Source: Pyrenochaeta sp. MPI-SDFR-AT-0127 (Eukaryota; Ascomycota; Dothideomycetes; Pleosporales; Cucurbitariaceae). Taken from it: a DNA stretch of 64,000 nucleotides. The notes under the pieces were generated by a model, which saw nothing but the letters and a program-made list of their open reading frames with translations, did not search any database and had not been told where the DNA came from. Within the stretch, counting starts at the first letter, position 1, and each line of letters starts with the position of its first letter. The DNA lies in NCBI GenBank assembly GCA_020747015.1, contig JAGTJM010000033.1:124001-188000 (forward strand), read 5' to 3'. Below are positions 48,181 through 60,419 of the stretch, piece after piece. Both the position numbers and the translations under genes were made by a program.

Positions 48181-49036
48181 AAAGCACAGTAATTGCTCGA
48201 TAATGGCGTTGAAGGGTTTTTTTTAACATTTTAGATACCCAGATTCATCAGCAAATAGTATCATCATACCATTAATACAACGACTAGAAAAGGATTACAG
48301 TTCAGAATAGTTTAGAAATCTCCATGCCTCCTGCAACAGTCTGACCCTCCACAACCTGCAACCTCTCTCCACACTTTCTTTTCCTTCCAAGTAGCAAGGG
48401 TTCTGAAGTGGAAGTGGATTTTGGTCGGGTCGCTTTCGGGGCAAGTGTCTGGCACTTGTTTGGATTAGTATTCCCGTTCCTTTGAAAAGATGGTTCTCTG
48501 AATGGCGATCTGGAGGAAACATATACTGACCGCACAGAATGGCCACTAGGTGAATCATAGCTGGAGTTTTTAGGAGAATAAGTTTGGTATAGTAAGTAAT
48601 AGATAAACATAAGACGAGCTAAACGAAAACATTTCACATCTTCCGTGCTTCAACGCTATGAATGTCTTCGGAAAGGACAGCAAAGATAGCATGCACAAAA
48701 AGGACGACTAGGACAGAAAACTCACAGAGCAGCAACAGAAACAAACTAGAGATGAGCGCACAAATTGTTGACAACAACCAGAGGTAGCTGTTGGACTTCC
48801 ATAGAAAGTGATGAGGGTAGGGCTCGCAGTGATTTATGTTCGTTTTAAGCGTTTGTGGGATTTCCGGAGTTTGCAGATTGAGAAGCGCTATTCCAAGGGC
48901 GCAAAGCATTACTAGAACTGTATTAGTACCATTGGTAAGCTTGATTTGGAATACTTGTACTTACAGCTCCGCGTTACAATGCGGCAAGAGGTTCGCCAAT
49001 CGAGGAAGAGTGTTTTGACACAGCTAGCTGAGGATC
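48181..49036. other. Convergent 3' region with a possible small minus-strand gene
   Basis: 856 nt between the MFS gene (+) and a DUF6540-like gene (-). It contains the candidate membrane protein described separately. Otherwise it is 3' flanking sequence. Confidence 0.4.
48295..48909 (-). CDS. Possible small membrane protein, gene model unresolved
   Basis: Two overlapping open stretches on the minus strand (48909..48634 and 48637..48302) look protein-like. The first has hydrophobic runs (LMLCALGIALL; YLWLLSTICALISSLFLLLLC). The second has a Ser/Thr/Arg tail. A good acceptor (TTCTAG) at 48912 and a GTAAGT donor at 48964 just upstream suggest an earlier exon, but I could not place its start. 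The gene could be spliced in the middle at a GTGAGT. Function unknown, model incomplete, and the stretch could instead be non-coding. Confidence 0.3.
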
Positions 49037-49695
49037 TCAACTAACAGGCTCAATCATTCCATGGACCATGGTAATTTTGTCGGACGATATAATACCCTTT
49101 TCATAAAGCTTGTAGAGAACTCGATATGTCCATCCCTGACAATTCTCTGTAACTGCAGCTCGATTCGGCGCGGATGGGGGTGTTTCCGCGTCTGCATAGT
49201 GCCTGACCCAGGCATGAGCAGCTGCCGAAAGGTCTTGAACGAGAATGTAAGAGTCCTTGTAAGAAAGAGAATTCACAAGGTTGATGTCCGAGACATATAG
49301 ATATCGCATATTCTCTGCGTCTCCTTTGACCTGATACACCTCCCCATTCTGTCCTTCAAGGGCAACGAAGATGGACCAGTGGTCGGGCTCTCCTTCGGCC
49401 TGCCTCTGCAAGACAAGAGCCAGGCTTGGATTTTCTTGTGGAGGAGTAGTGTCTTGACTGGCGTTTCCGTCAAAATTGACATCTTGCAGCGTCCAGGGCG
49501 AGCCTCCTTTGCGTCGCCATGTGAATGGACCCTCGCTTGCCCTCTCTATGCCCCCAAAACCCTGTCTTATAGTAGCATTGGAAGTGGGACTATACATTGC
49601 AGCCCATTCTTGGCTATCTTTATGTCTTATGTACGCAGTTGGTCCCGGTACGCATACACATAATCACCGTGGGTAGAGCATTGCCAATCGGACAT
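49037..49695 (-). CDS. DUF6540-like hypothetical protein
   Basis: Exons 49695..49658 (MSDWQCSTHGDYV) and 49589..49037 join in phase 2 across a 68-nt intron to 196 residues. The central part DHWSIFVALEGQNGEVYQVK followed by GDAENMRYLYV has the HW-x-F and V-x-GD pattern seen in the fungal DUF6540 family. A short C-terminal helical part ends SDKITMVHGMIEPVS. No signal peptide or membrane helix. The role of the family is not known. The family name is from pattern recall and is the less certain part; the coding call is firm. Confidence 0.65.
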
Positions 49696-51383
49696 CTGGA
49701 CATTATTTGTCAATCAAGGAGTAAGACACCAGATGAGCTGGACGTACCTTGTAACAACTTCGGAGCTATAGTCCACTTTAGTTTAAGTTGAACTGATTAA
49801 CGGACTGGGCTAAGGTCTGGATGTACTGGGATCTGGACAGGACGGAATAGGGGATGTTGAATAGGGTCAAGTTCAAAAATTTGATTGCTGGAACGGAAAG
49901 ATGACTGAATTCTTATGATATTTTCTCAGCTTAGTATTGTATATGCTCTTTTCTTTGTAGAACAGGGCGTTTATACCAATACATGAACAAGGATGTCATG
50001 AAGGGAGAGGCGTCGACAAGGCAGACATGTCATTACGAGGCTCAGTACCATAGCCTCCACTGATGTTTCCATAACGTTTGATATCATGAGAAGCACTGGC
50101 TGTAACGTACGTGAAGGATATACGCGCTCTATACTTCGGCGTGTACAAGTTGTTTATAGCCCTGTAGAAGTCACCCATGCGTGTGGCGTAGCTCAGCGCG
50201 ATGACTTTGAGACCACTCGATCTGAGTCGCAGTTTAAGCTAACAAGAAGCGCCAACATTATCATATTGTACTCCGCCTCCAAGGCGAAGTTCTACTCTCA
50301 GGGATTGGGTATTCTCAAGCATGTTTCATATCGCCAATCATGAGTGCGCTGAACGAGCCACGTGCTATATCCTTGAAAGCCACGATTGGGTACCGAGCGT
50401 TGTTATGTTCCTTGAATTGGTGATCTGGACCGATCTTTCAATTTGAAAGTTGTAGACCGTCGGTCAACGGCTCGTAGTTGGCAGTTGGGCCTGAGCGTGG
50501 CAACATCAACAGGTACTTGCAGCACCCCTGTGCTGCACAGCGGCTAGGAGAACCCGCCTCTTTAAGCACTATGTTTTGTCTAACGTTTTATAACCCTTTA
50601 ATCACGAACAGGTTTGGTGTACGGCTGAGGCAGGATGATCTCTAAGGCAATCAGGAGGAGGCACAACCGTAGACGATTGTTTTGCCGAAGGCTGTACCGC
50701 GTTATGATCCTTTGACTGAAAACCCGTTGAGTTACAGTGAAAATTTGACTAAACTCTCATTTCAGCAACCCCTCGAATTGCTTACATAGCGAGGGCGCGA
50801 TGGCAGACCGACGCCAAGACTTAGGTATACGCCGCACTAGACGCCGCAAAAATTGTGCTCCATTCTCACCGTCCAATGAAACTAATGCTGAAAGCATCTA
50901 AAATTCTCACAATCAGCTAGCGCAGTACTGAGCCGCAATAGTCGCGCGCTCACGTTTGTGAAACATATTCTGCCCCCTCGTAAGGCTCTCTGATGTGACC
51001 AGTGTTCACGATGAAGGCGGCACTGACATTCTCCATGAGCCTTATTCACAGCCTTACCCACAGCCCTACTCAAACATTCATCTCTCGAGCAGTATCCTGC
51101 TTTTGACATCTATATTTAGGGGTACTGAAGGTAGGGATATTTAGCAATGGATTAAATGTAGGGACGTCTTTGAACAAGATATAAAGCGTCCAGAGCTCTT
51201 GTAAACGCAATGAAATCAAATCTCACCAAACCAAAGTGTCTACCATCTTAAGCATCTGCAATAGCACGTCATCAGATTACTTTACTTCGATCATGGAACG
51301 TACGTCTTCGGCCATACCCCGCACGTGCCAAAATACTGATGCAACAGGTAACAGGCAACATCTATCTCCAGGCACTGCATTAT
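49696..51383. other. Gene-free region between divergent genes
   Basis: 1.7 kb, moderately AT-rich. It holds two promoters. A 24-nt stretch near 50,469-50,492 resembles a conserved SSU rRNA segment, but flanking sequence does not; I reject it as an rRNA gene. No tRNA passes a check of both A and B boxes. Confidence 0.45.
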
Positions 51384-52266
51384 ATGCTTCCGATTCCAGC
51401 TTTCGTTTTTTATGGTATTTATCAATTTACCCTGTCAGCTAGCACTACTACTAACTATAATCTTTAGCTCTTGCCCTCGCAGGATGTGTGTCTACCTCCC
51501 CAGGCATGCCAAATATATACGCCATTGAATTGTACGATTGGCGAAATGCCACGTCCCAAATTACGAATGAATATCTCTTCCGAGTTGGGATTTACGGTAA
51601 TATATTCTCCTTCTTCGATGTTGATCGTGTGCTAATACTACAGGTACAGGTATATGCGGAGGAAAGGGCGATGATATGGCCTGCTTTGCTACTCGATACG
51701 GTGATAATGCGGGTCAGCTAGCTCACCGCTTTGCCAGTAGCGACGTTGATACCTCATCGCTGCAGGATGCACTCTCTCCCTTTATTGCAGTCGGATCGAA
51801 CCTGCAATCCGAGACGCTTCCGAGTCTGCTTGTGGCCGCCGCTTTGATGTTTGCTCTTGGCGTTCTCCTCTTTTCCTTGGGCAGGTTTGCATCAAAAGTG
51901 AACGAGAAGAACCACGTGACAGCTGCCTTTTGGCAGCCAATCTGCCGAAGATCCGCCATGGTATTCTTATGGGGATCAGTAGGCTTCGCACTTGTATCGG
52001 TCGTGGCGCTGTCTCAAGGGGTTGCAGCTTTTACATTGGCGTTGATGCTCGGAAAGAACGCACAGCTCAGCGCCTCGCCAGGTACCACACTCCAGATTCT
52101 TGAGTGGCTTGCCTTCGCATTTTCAACACTCTTCGCTCTGAGTGCTCAAATCGTGGTTCGTGAAAGAGGGACATCCGCAGTCGGACAACTTCCCCCAAAG
52201 CCAGCACCACCGGCATCATCAAGGGGACTATTACCTCCGCCACCGCCCCCACCGGCTAGGAAATAA
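51384..52266 (+). CDS. Four-helix membrane protein, SUR7/PalI-like
   Basis: Exons 51384..51414 (31 nt), 51468..51596 and 51644..52266 join in phase to 260 residues. The layout is that of the SUR7/PalI tetraspan family. A short first helix (MLPIPAFVFYALALAGCV) leads to an extracellular loop with two glycosylation-type Asn (NAT, NEY region). A GICGGKGDDMACF cysteine pair, typical of this loop, comes next, then three further helices (LLVAAALMFALGVLLFSLG; FLWGSVGFALVSVVALSQG; LEWLAFAFSTLFALSAQIVV). The cytosolic tail is Pro-rich, ending in PPPPPPPARK. Members sit in plasma membrane domains and affect wall and endocytosis. The exact subfamily is uncertain. Confidence 0.72.
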
Positions 52267-52544
52267 AGATGTAGATTTGATCTTAAAATCGCAGCATTAG
52301 ACTCATCCGGAAGTGTGGGAGACTCAGTATAGCCTTCTCGGCGTTCGTACACGGCTCGTGCCCAGAGGAATGGGTGGCGTTTATAGTAGGAAATAGAGAA
52401 CAAGGATAGAGCAGGTGCTTTTGTAAAGTTTCTTTAATGTACTAGTAAAGTTGGCCTCAAAATAAAGGAAAGGAATTGTAGAAGTATTATCGCATATAAG
52501 ACTCCATTAGCAGGGGAGAAAGTTAATTCTATGTATTCTTCAGC

Positions 52545-53372
52545 TTAAAAAAGTACCCGTCTTGCCGCCGCAATCCCCGAGATATCCCACTTCTCAGGTG
52601 CTGTCCGTTCCATCCACTTCTGCCAATCACTGTCAATCGTTGGCTTCATAATGTTGGCATACTCCCAATACTCGGGATACCACCCCGCGTCTTCCCAATC
52701 CACAATGCCCACTATAGGACAATCTCCACCTTCCCCAATCAAAATATTTCGCGGCGCGATGTCAGCATGAGTGAATACGGTCCTGTCAGATCTAGGTAGC
52801 ATGTCTGGAAGCTCTTTCTCGTAGCGGCGTCCGTTATATTCCCAATAGCGCTCATAGATGCGCTGACGCAGATCGGCATCGCTGTCAAGTGGATCTGAAG
52901 ATTGATGCGGCAGAGCCTTAATCAGCACATCAGCCGAAGCGGTGCCGTCAGCGCAGCACTGAAAAGAATTGGCAAATTGAGTCGGCTTAGGTATTGCGCG
53001 GAATTGATAGATCAGATCCCATATCCGACAACAGACATCTTCTTTAATCTTGTCACAATCTTCGAAATCGGGCCAGATCTTGTCCAAGCGGTCTCCGTCC
53101 ACATAGCTCATGCAGATGGTTCCATGGCCATCTAAAAAGGAATGTGAATGCACAGTGGGTACTGGTACGCTGGTGTGTTGTTGAACGAGGCGAAGAGCTG
53201 CCGCTTCTCGAGGTCTAACTCGGTCTCCAGACTTCTCGACAAAGTCGCCACGGCGAACGACATGTCCACCAGCTTGTCGACTTAGGAACCAGGGAGTAGG
53301 GTCTACTGTTGGCAAGTTAATATTACGAAAGGTGGATGGAGCCTACGGCTACTATGTACCGGGCCTCGACAT
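52545..53372 (-). CDS. APH/choline-kinase-like phosphotransferase
   Basis: Kinase-fold protein of the aminoglycoside-phosphotransferase (APH) superfamily; fungal members are numerous and mostly of unknown substrate. Exons are 53372..53360 (13 nt, MSRP) and 53305..52545, joined in phase 1 to 257 residues. The nucleotide-side region is short (VVRRGDFVEKSGDRVRPREA). The brace-helix and hinge part includes TICMSYVDGDRLDKIWPDF. The catalytic loop is HADIAPRNIL with Asp and Asn in place, and the metal-binding IVDWEDAGWYPEYWEY follows. All core catalytic residues are present, so activity is plausible. It does not indicate antibiotic resistance. It is convergent with the SUR7-like gene (278 nt between stops). 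Confidence 0.88.
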
Positions 53373-55431
53373 TTCGAATGCCGTCGGGACAGGTGGAGGT
53401 ATAAGAGTATTTCAGCTTCTAGCTGGTGTCGAACGCATGCATATATATATTGGCCACGGTTAGAGTACTCAGAAGTCCTCTATGTGCATATTTGTGTCGA
53501 GGTCATAAGGAAAGGTGCAGGTAAGAAAGTGCAGCGCATGTTCTTTATGTGCGCCGCAGTTACGCTTACTAGCGCAGATGATTTTAGCGCGTTTGTGGCA
53601 CCCTGGGGCCGAACAAGTCCCTTGCGCCCAGCCACAGGTTCGCCTGCGAAGCGCCTCCAGCCTGCCGCCGTTATGTACCTGTTTCAAATTTCACGACGCC
53701 AATCCATTGTTTGGTCGACACCTCATCTCCTGGCATTGCCTGATAGGCGCCTATCGCTACCTACTTCAGCCGCTAGCCTCATTGAGTATCAGAAGGGGCT
53801 CTACTTTGAGAAACCAGTCTACATGTATTCTTATCGAGGGACTGCTTAAATACGTTCTACAGAAGGGCTTATCCTTCTACTGCGATAACATGAGCGACAG
53901 AAATTTCCGATTACTTACATTCTAAGGTGCACAAGGATGTCATGTCTACCTCAGTAAGTGATTGAAAGAGGGCCGTCAAACTTCTTTACACCACTACTAA
54001 TTTAATAGAAGATTATGAGCAAGATATATTTAGATATAAACACTTCTCCGTTGGTGACGTAAGAGCTTCTTAGACAATAAGATTAAGTCATGATCATATC
54101 GAGGTACTATGATAGCTCAATGCAAGACCGATGACGTTCAATCAAAGTTGGCTGTGCTTATCTAGAAGAGAACTTGAGAGAAGAAATAGTTATAGTTGCA
54201 GATAGTCGCTAGTGTTGCGAAATGTGTGATAGTGCCTGTGGGGATTCTCATGGGTATTGCAGAATGACTAAGAGAGAGTAGGACTAGCGGGTAACTTAGA
54301 AGCAGATGGGAGTGATTTGGCGTGATCTGATACAGCATCATGCATCCTGACAAGAATATCTGTATGTTTTGATAAGGTGCTATAAGAGGGTTTGATAGCC
54401 AGTGGTGGTCTAGCGCAGAGTGCTAGTAGGGCACATCAATGAGAAAACGCTGATTGTTCCGGACGTATCGTGAAGATCGTTAGGCGCACATTCTACTGGT
54501 GCAGTACTACCTAGCTCTATCGCATGATTGTGGACCAACCCGCTTGCAGCTGGCCTCAAATTAGACTATATGATTATGATGGCCTACTTCGGGCTACCAG
54601 CAGTGCATCTTAGATCTATTTACATTAGACTCTCTGCTGATAGAGATAACATTTTTGTAGATTTGGAAGGAGAATGCTATGATGTTTAGTTTGTCAGAAG
54701 TTTGAGTATGGACAAGTGCTGCCGTTCGTATTTGACCAAAAGAATGGGTGAACTATATTATTCTCATAGTATAATAGAAGATTCAAAGTGTTTGAGAACC
54801 CCAACGCTTCGCAAATTGGAATCACAGCTTCCAAAGTGCTTCACGTTTAGGGTAGAATTCACACGCTTGAGTTACACCAAATTTCTACAAGTCGGCGAAT
54901 ACAGGCTTAGAGTATGTCGAGGCTAGCTGGGAAGAGAAGGCGTATTCCAGGTGCTACGATGTATGCGGCGTGGTGTTGTGCGTCCAAAATTTGGAACTAT
55001 GGCAAGAAAAACAAGTCGTTCTGTACTCGGCTCCCGCCAAGACCAACACGTCCAGGATTTCACCGAACCCAAATCTAAGCATACGCAGCCCAGAGTATGT
55101 GCACTGCCTCCACCTTTACAAACACGTGTCGGACCATACCCCGAGTTAGGCAGAATTACCTAGGGTGCCGGTGAGCGGGTCGTTACTCCGACTGCGACAC
55201 TGCAGTTGCCATTGGCCAGATTTCTGGGCTCAGCCTCGTAAAGCTCTAGAACATTTGGATTAAGCCTTGTGGATAAAATGCACCAAGCTTGTGTACACCG
55301 CGCACCTCGAAATGGTGTCGACCAGCACGAGATGCATTGCTCTCGTATTTTGGTGTTTTTAAAATGGTGATAGCCTCTCGCTGATCAAACTTCACTCTCA
55401 GTTCTCGTGTCTCGTTTTACATTGATTCAAG
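53373..55431. other. Gene-free, partly AT-rich region
   Basis: 2.1 kb between divergent genes. The middle (53.9-54.9 kb) is AT-rich with no coding signal. ORFs at 53.48-53.93 kb are unrecognised. No tRNA or transposon remnant was identified. Confidence 0.45.
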
Positions 55432-57974
55432 ATGACGGATAGAAAAGCAAAAAGAACTCTTGAGGAGAAGGCGATGAATGGACGGCGTCAGGAGTCTATG
55501 AAGAGGTTCGAAGATGTCTATACCGAGCCGCCACCGTACAGCTCACGACCGTCATCTATTCAGTCGTCAACTTCGAGCATGACAAAAGGAGATTTTCCGG
55601 GAAGATGTCTCCCATCCATCAAGGAGCTGGACTTTGACCCTAGCCCACTAGAGCTTCCGACATCCGCTGAGTGCATCACACATTTGAAGCTGCTGCATGC
55701 TTTCGCACAGCTGAGACACAACGTCGGTAACCATGATGGCTTGTACGGCATAAGCACGGGAAAAGCGGGCGATGAAAGGCATCAAGACCAACAAAACGGC
55801 CAGCAACCAGGAGGAGTTCACAAAGCTGGCACCGCAGAGGACCACACATCAGAAAGCAAGTCGAACCCAGATGCAGCCCTCGCAGAACGTATTCGCGACA
55901 AGAGATGGACAATCTTCGTCCATAAAGCGGTGGACAGATTCGAGGCTTGGTGGAACTCGTTGCCCGCAACGTACCCGCACTCTTCTAGTATCTGGGATTC
56001 GCCCTTTACAACACAAGATTTCGAAACCCCTAAAGTTAGGTCGATGATTGTGCAAGGCTATCTGGCCAGACGTCAGCCCCAGGGGGTCGCCCGGGTCTCA
56101 GTCACCCAGTTCCCCGTGGAGGGCGACGGTCTGGAGCTACACTCAGGTTTCCAACTTCCTCCTCTCGACGTGCTCATGGTTTGGCATGCTTACATGCTGA
56201 ATCCGCGGAACTACCTCGAGGACAGTATCCGACATATGAAGCATGCCCTCTGGCGCACCCAGTTTCCCTGGCTAGCGATATACGAGTCGATTGACGACGA
56301 GACGTTTGCGTATGACCAGGATCACACACATGCATTCCAGAGTGCGACAGGACATCCATGGGACGCGCTGGAGGATGAAGATTTGAAGAAGATTACCTGC
56401 CCCCAATGCACTTCGGTGGTCAGCGTCCCGTGGACTAATTCTCCTGTGACTTCGAAGCCGGAGGCTCTGGAATCATATCTCACCAACAACACTGGTTTTG
56501 CAGGCGCTGCATTCCAGGCAAATTGCCCGAAATGCGACTTTGCCATCACGCACGAAAAGCTTCGAGTGGGTAAATTCATTGACGATGCTTCGGCGCTACT
56601 CAGCGAACATCGCCCTCTCTCAGGCACTATCTTGAGTGTCTGGGGCGAACCACAGTGCAGCACGACTGGGAAGAAGATTGGCACTCACGATGCCTTCTTC
56701 CCGAACCGAGTTATTGAAACACGTCCTGAGTTTCGACCCAGTGCACTGCGTGAGAACATTCAAAACCTCACTGTCGACGGGTTGAGGAGTATGTATCAGG
56801 ATGTGATGCGGTCGTCAGTGGAAGTCACACACGTAAACAGTTCGCAGTTTAGGCCCCATTTCCTGGCCAAGAATAGCAAAATCGCGGTCAGGAAACTACT
56901 GAGCCATTACTGGGATAACTCGAGCGTGTTCGGACTAGACCTTGTGGGTGCGGTGCTTCGACAAGGCACCTTTGTGCAGAAGATGAGAAAAATGGACTGG
57001 CTGCATAGCCCCAGCATCATGTCGACTGCCCAACGCCTCATCGTTAAATACCACCGGTTTGTACAGCTCTCAGCCGACGACCCGAAGAAGGGGGTTGTGC
57101 CAACGCTCGACGTAGATCTAGCCTGGGTAAGTTCTTCCAAATCATCCTCATATATCCAAAACAATGCATCTCAGTCAACTAACGCCCCACCCAGCACACT
57201 CACCAGCTCACACCCAAAGTATACTACTGCTATACCATCGCCGAGACGATGAGATTCCTCAACCACGACGACAAAATCGCCGAAGGCGATCTGCACACCG
57301 CCTTCCAATACACGTCACAAGCGTACGAGAAGAAGTACGGCCAACCCTACTCGGAGTGCTCGTGCTGGTACTGCGAATGCACACGCGAGCCCATGCGCTC
57401 CAACTTCCTCAACAAGTTCTCCTCGCGCCGCGCCTCCCTGTCCGTCGCCAAACTCGACGAAAAGGGCTTCACAAAGAACCCGCACACAGGCCCACACGTC
57501 AGTGCACACAACGCATACCACATCGGCGCTGAGGAGGACAGCAAGACGGCACAAGAGCGCCGCCGCGAGCTGGAAGAACTAGATCTGCAGTATGCGAAGG
57601 TTTGTAAACGGTATCAGAAGCAACGTTCTGAGACGCCCTCACGCGAAAACGATGCGTCCGTCTACGGCGCATATGGATACCCAACGGCCTACCCTGTCCC
57701 CGTCGTTGTCCCGTATTATGCAGATCCGAGTTTATCGAGCCACGCACATCCAGGAGGCAGTTGCGTCGCGGGGACGTGTTCGTCGAGCGCGAGTCTAGGG
57801 TCTTGTGCCGGCGGCGCTGGGACACCTGGGTGTCGGGCGAGTTGTGGGGGCCGCGGGCTTGCGAGTGGAGGGTGTGGAAGCTATGTGGGAGGGGGCGGGA
57901 ACGGATGTGGAGGTGGAGGCGGGGATGGAGGAGGAGGGGGAGGGGGAGGTTGTGGTGGAGGAGGTGGTGGGTGA
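55432..57974 (+). CDS. Glycine-rich domain-containing protein (DUF1399, GRDP type)
   Basis: Protein of the DUF1399/GRDP family found in plants and filamentous fungi. Exons are 55432..57126 and 57195..57974, joined in phase 0 to 824 residues. After a disordered N-terminus, the helical repeats of the family appear: DKRWTIFVHKAVDRFEAWW, LPPLDVLMVWHAYMLNPRNY, then GLDLVGAVLRQGTFVQKM, and TLDVDLAWHTHQLTP across the intron. Two CxxC pairs (CPQC and CPKC) about 45 residues apart may form a zinc site. The sequence after VSAHNAYH is charged, then Tyr/Pro-rich, and the last ~60 residues are almost pure Gly with some Cys, encoded by GGN tracts. In plants the family is linked to development and stress; the fungal role is unknown. 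Confidence 0.88.
57890..57974 (+). repeat. GGN low-complexity tract encoding a poly-Gly tail
   Basis: G-rich stretch of GGA/GGT/GGG codons at the 3' end of the GRDP gene. It remains in frame to the stop. Such tracts change length easily. Confidence 0.7.
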
Positions 57975-58314
57975 TGAGAGCCCGTTGACATGGTTTGGTA
58001 TGCTTGATGATTGAATGACTGGTGCTTGCAGTTCTTGATAATTTTTTTGACATCGTTTCCAACCCTTGCAAGCTGTCTTGTAATCGAACATCGGGTTCGG
58101 ATGCAAAGCGTTGTGGGTGTGATGTCAGCTGGCATGCTTTGGAGCGAACCCCTTCATGTACACAGTCGATCCAGTAGCTATTCGCGGATACCTTCGTTAG
58201 TCTCATTCATCTGTATCTAATCAAGTAGTAATACAGTTCGTAATTTCATTAGCTCTCCCCACGCATAGCCATGATAGTTTTCTTCAAATGCTTTATCCAA
58301 TTCCTGGCAATCGC
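57975..58314. other. Convergent 3' region
   Basis: 340 nt between the GRDP gene (+) and the next gene (-). It holds both terminators; nothing else was seen. Confidence 0.5.
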
Positions 58315-59845
58315 TCATCCACTCTTGATACCAAAATACCCGCAAAGCGCGCGATTAAACGAGTTCAACGATTCCACCAGCTCTTCAAATACACATGGCA
58401 GAAATTCCGTGCCCAGGAGGCCTTCGAATAATAATGCAAGGTCTAGCGTCCAAATGCCTAGATCAAACGTAGTGCCCTCTTCCCACGCCTGCACCTTGTC
58501 TTCGTGCCAAGCCCGCAACTCCTTGCGCGTCTTGAGAGTTATGAGGCGGTCCTCGAATGTGGCCTGTGTGAGCAGTGCTTGTGTACAATCTGTGCCCTCG
58601 GGCCCGAGGGGGTTGATTTTCGCTGCGTCTTTTAATTTGGAAACCAACGTAGCCCAATAGTCCAGGGCACGCCCCATCTGTTCAAAGTCTGGGTGGAATT
58701 CGTGGTCTGGTGCATAGTAGATTGTCAAGGCGTACAATTCTGTTGTACGTTGTACAATGTCTGGCACACGATCATAGTCTGGAGGGTCACTGCGAAGCAT
58801 ACGTGTAAGGCTTCGTTGCAGTTTGCGGCGGACTTTGCTGAGCTTCCGGTCAGTAACCGTGCATGTCTCTGTCGTGCTGTTTGATATGCTAGGTGTTCTT
58901 TGACCTGCTGCATTCTCGAGCTGTATCTGGAGATTGGCTTTTTCGTCATCTGAACCATCTGAACATTCGACAACGTCTAGTGAAGTTGCATCCGTAGAGC
59001 ACAGTCTCCGTACTGAAGAGTCCTTGGGCCCATACGATGTGGTGCTCGATATTACGGAATCCTTTTTTAGAGTACCGGTGCCAACGGGTGCCGGATCTAC
59101 GTGATGCGTTATCCCTTTGGCTACTCTGATGACCCAGTGATCGAGATAAGCTCTCGACTCTTGGCTACTACCTCTTGCATCCAGATCTTGGTGTGGTACT
59201 GAAGCCTTGGTGCGACCTCCTCGAGTTCGTTTCCTAGGCATAGACCGCTCAGGCTTCTGTTCGCATGGCGCATTGATTCTCTCCTGTATGCGGCTCGCCA
59301 TCCAGTACCGAACATTAAGCATGATCCTGTGAGCTAGTTAGCATGGACTCCCACGTGATAATTTCAGAAACTTCCTCTTCATAGTCGTACGGGGTGATCT
59401 GCCCATCATCTTCCACGACAGCCCATTTAGGGCATGCTGTGCCGGATTTGTTAGACAATAATTCCGGCGCATTGTTTCTCGACCCCCACACAAGTTCTCC
59501 AAACCCCTCATGAATCAGTATATCCTCGACCTCAGCTTTCAGGAAGGCGTCGCTTGCCAGCTCTTTGTACAACTTGTCCTCATCCTTGACGAGCTCACTG
59601 ATGGCCTTGCTGGTGCGTTGGAACAGCTCACTGGCATTAGCGGCAAGAAACTTTGGGTTTCTCAGACGATCATTCTCTGCGACTAGCCATAGGTTCCTGA
59701 TATACGTTTTGGGATGTTCTGCCTCTACGCCGGGAAAGCCGAGTAGATAATGCTTGTTTGGCTCGGTGGGTATGCTTGCCTCTCGGTGGTGACGCCTCTG
59801 GTCCTTTGTCCAGTTGTGTAAATTCCAAAGCAGGGCTTGAGGCAT
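58315..59845 (-). CDS. Hypothetical protein, 488 residues
   Basis: Not recognised. Exons 59845..59391 and 59326..58315 join in phase 2 across a 65-nt intron (GTACGA donor, GCTAACT branch, CACAG acceptor). The N-terminal ~150 residues look folded (HYLLGFPGVEAEHPKTYIRN, LVAENDRLRNPKFLAANASE). The middle is disordered and basic (PRKRTRGGRTKAS), then Ser/Thr-rich. The C-terminal ~190 residues are helical, with Trp- and Leu-rich segments (LGIWTLDLALLFEGLLGTEF). No signal peptide or membrane helix. A basic patch could direct it to the nucleus, which is a guess. An upstream exon cannot be excluded. Confidence 0.72.
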
Positions 59846-60419
59846 CTTGCACCGCGTCCACAGTATCCAGAGCTGCAGATGTTGCCAAAGACTTCAGCCG
59901 CAGATGGCGTAAGTTGCATCTGAGCAACGCGCTGTGAAGAGCGTATGATGCCAAAGAAACATTAGTGGTCGAGATGAGGGAGCAGAGCGTGTAATTTAGA
60001 TGCAGTGTTGCGGGTTCACGTTGTGATGATAGGCTGCGTTGCGTAGCCTCAGGTCGCGTTGCCATGGCACGTGTTCACAACACTACAATCCCCGTTTATG
60101 GAAGACTTATTGCAGAGACGGAGGGCATGCACCACACCCTTGAGATTTTGACGTTCAAGATTGCCGCGTAACAAAGATCGAAGCGTCTCTACTTTCAGTC
60201 TAACGATGTGGGCTTTTCGCCATCCTTAAAGCTGTCGTACCCCAAGTTGCGACCGCAGTTGTAGCGTAGACGACGAGCTTGCAATTCATCATCGTATCAC
60301 CGAACCGACTTTGTTGATTCCTTACAATAATTTCATTTTACAAGACTTACTCTGGACCGACATTCGCACTTCATCCTCGCATTGGGTTCTCGTCTCACTC
60401 GCTCAGGGCAGGTTCTTGC
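59846..60419. other. Intergenic between hypothetical and DUF1772 genes
   Basis: 574 nt between minus-strand genes, with the promoter of the first and the terminator of the second. No motif recognised. Confidence 0.5.

Noticed and set aside
50177..50240. TGGCGTAGCTCAGCGCG looks like a tRNA A box.
   Set aside because: No proper B box (GGTTCGANTCC) follows at the right distance and no acceptor stem pairs.
50469..50492. About 20 of 24 nt resemble the conserved GCTCGTAGTTG...TTGGGCCTG segment of nuclear SSU rRNA.
   Set aside because: The flanking sequence does not continue the match on either side, so it is not an rRNA gene. The match is from memory and could be chance.
54398..54470. GGTCTAGCGCAGAGTGCTAG looked tRNA-like.
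   Set aside because: No B box and no cloverleaf could be drawn.
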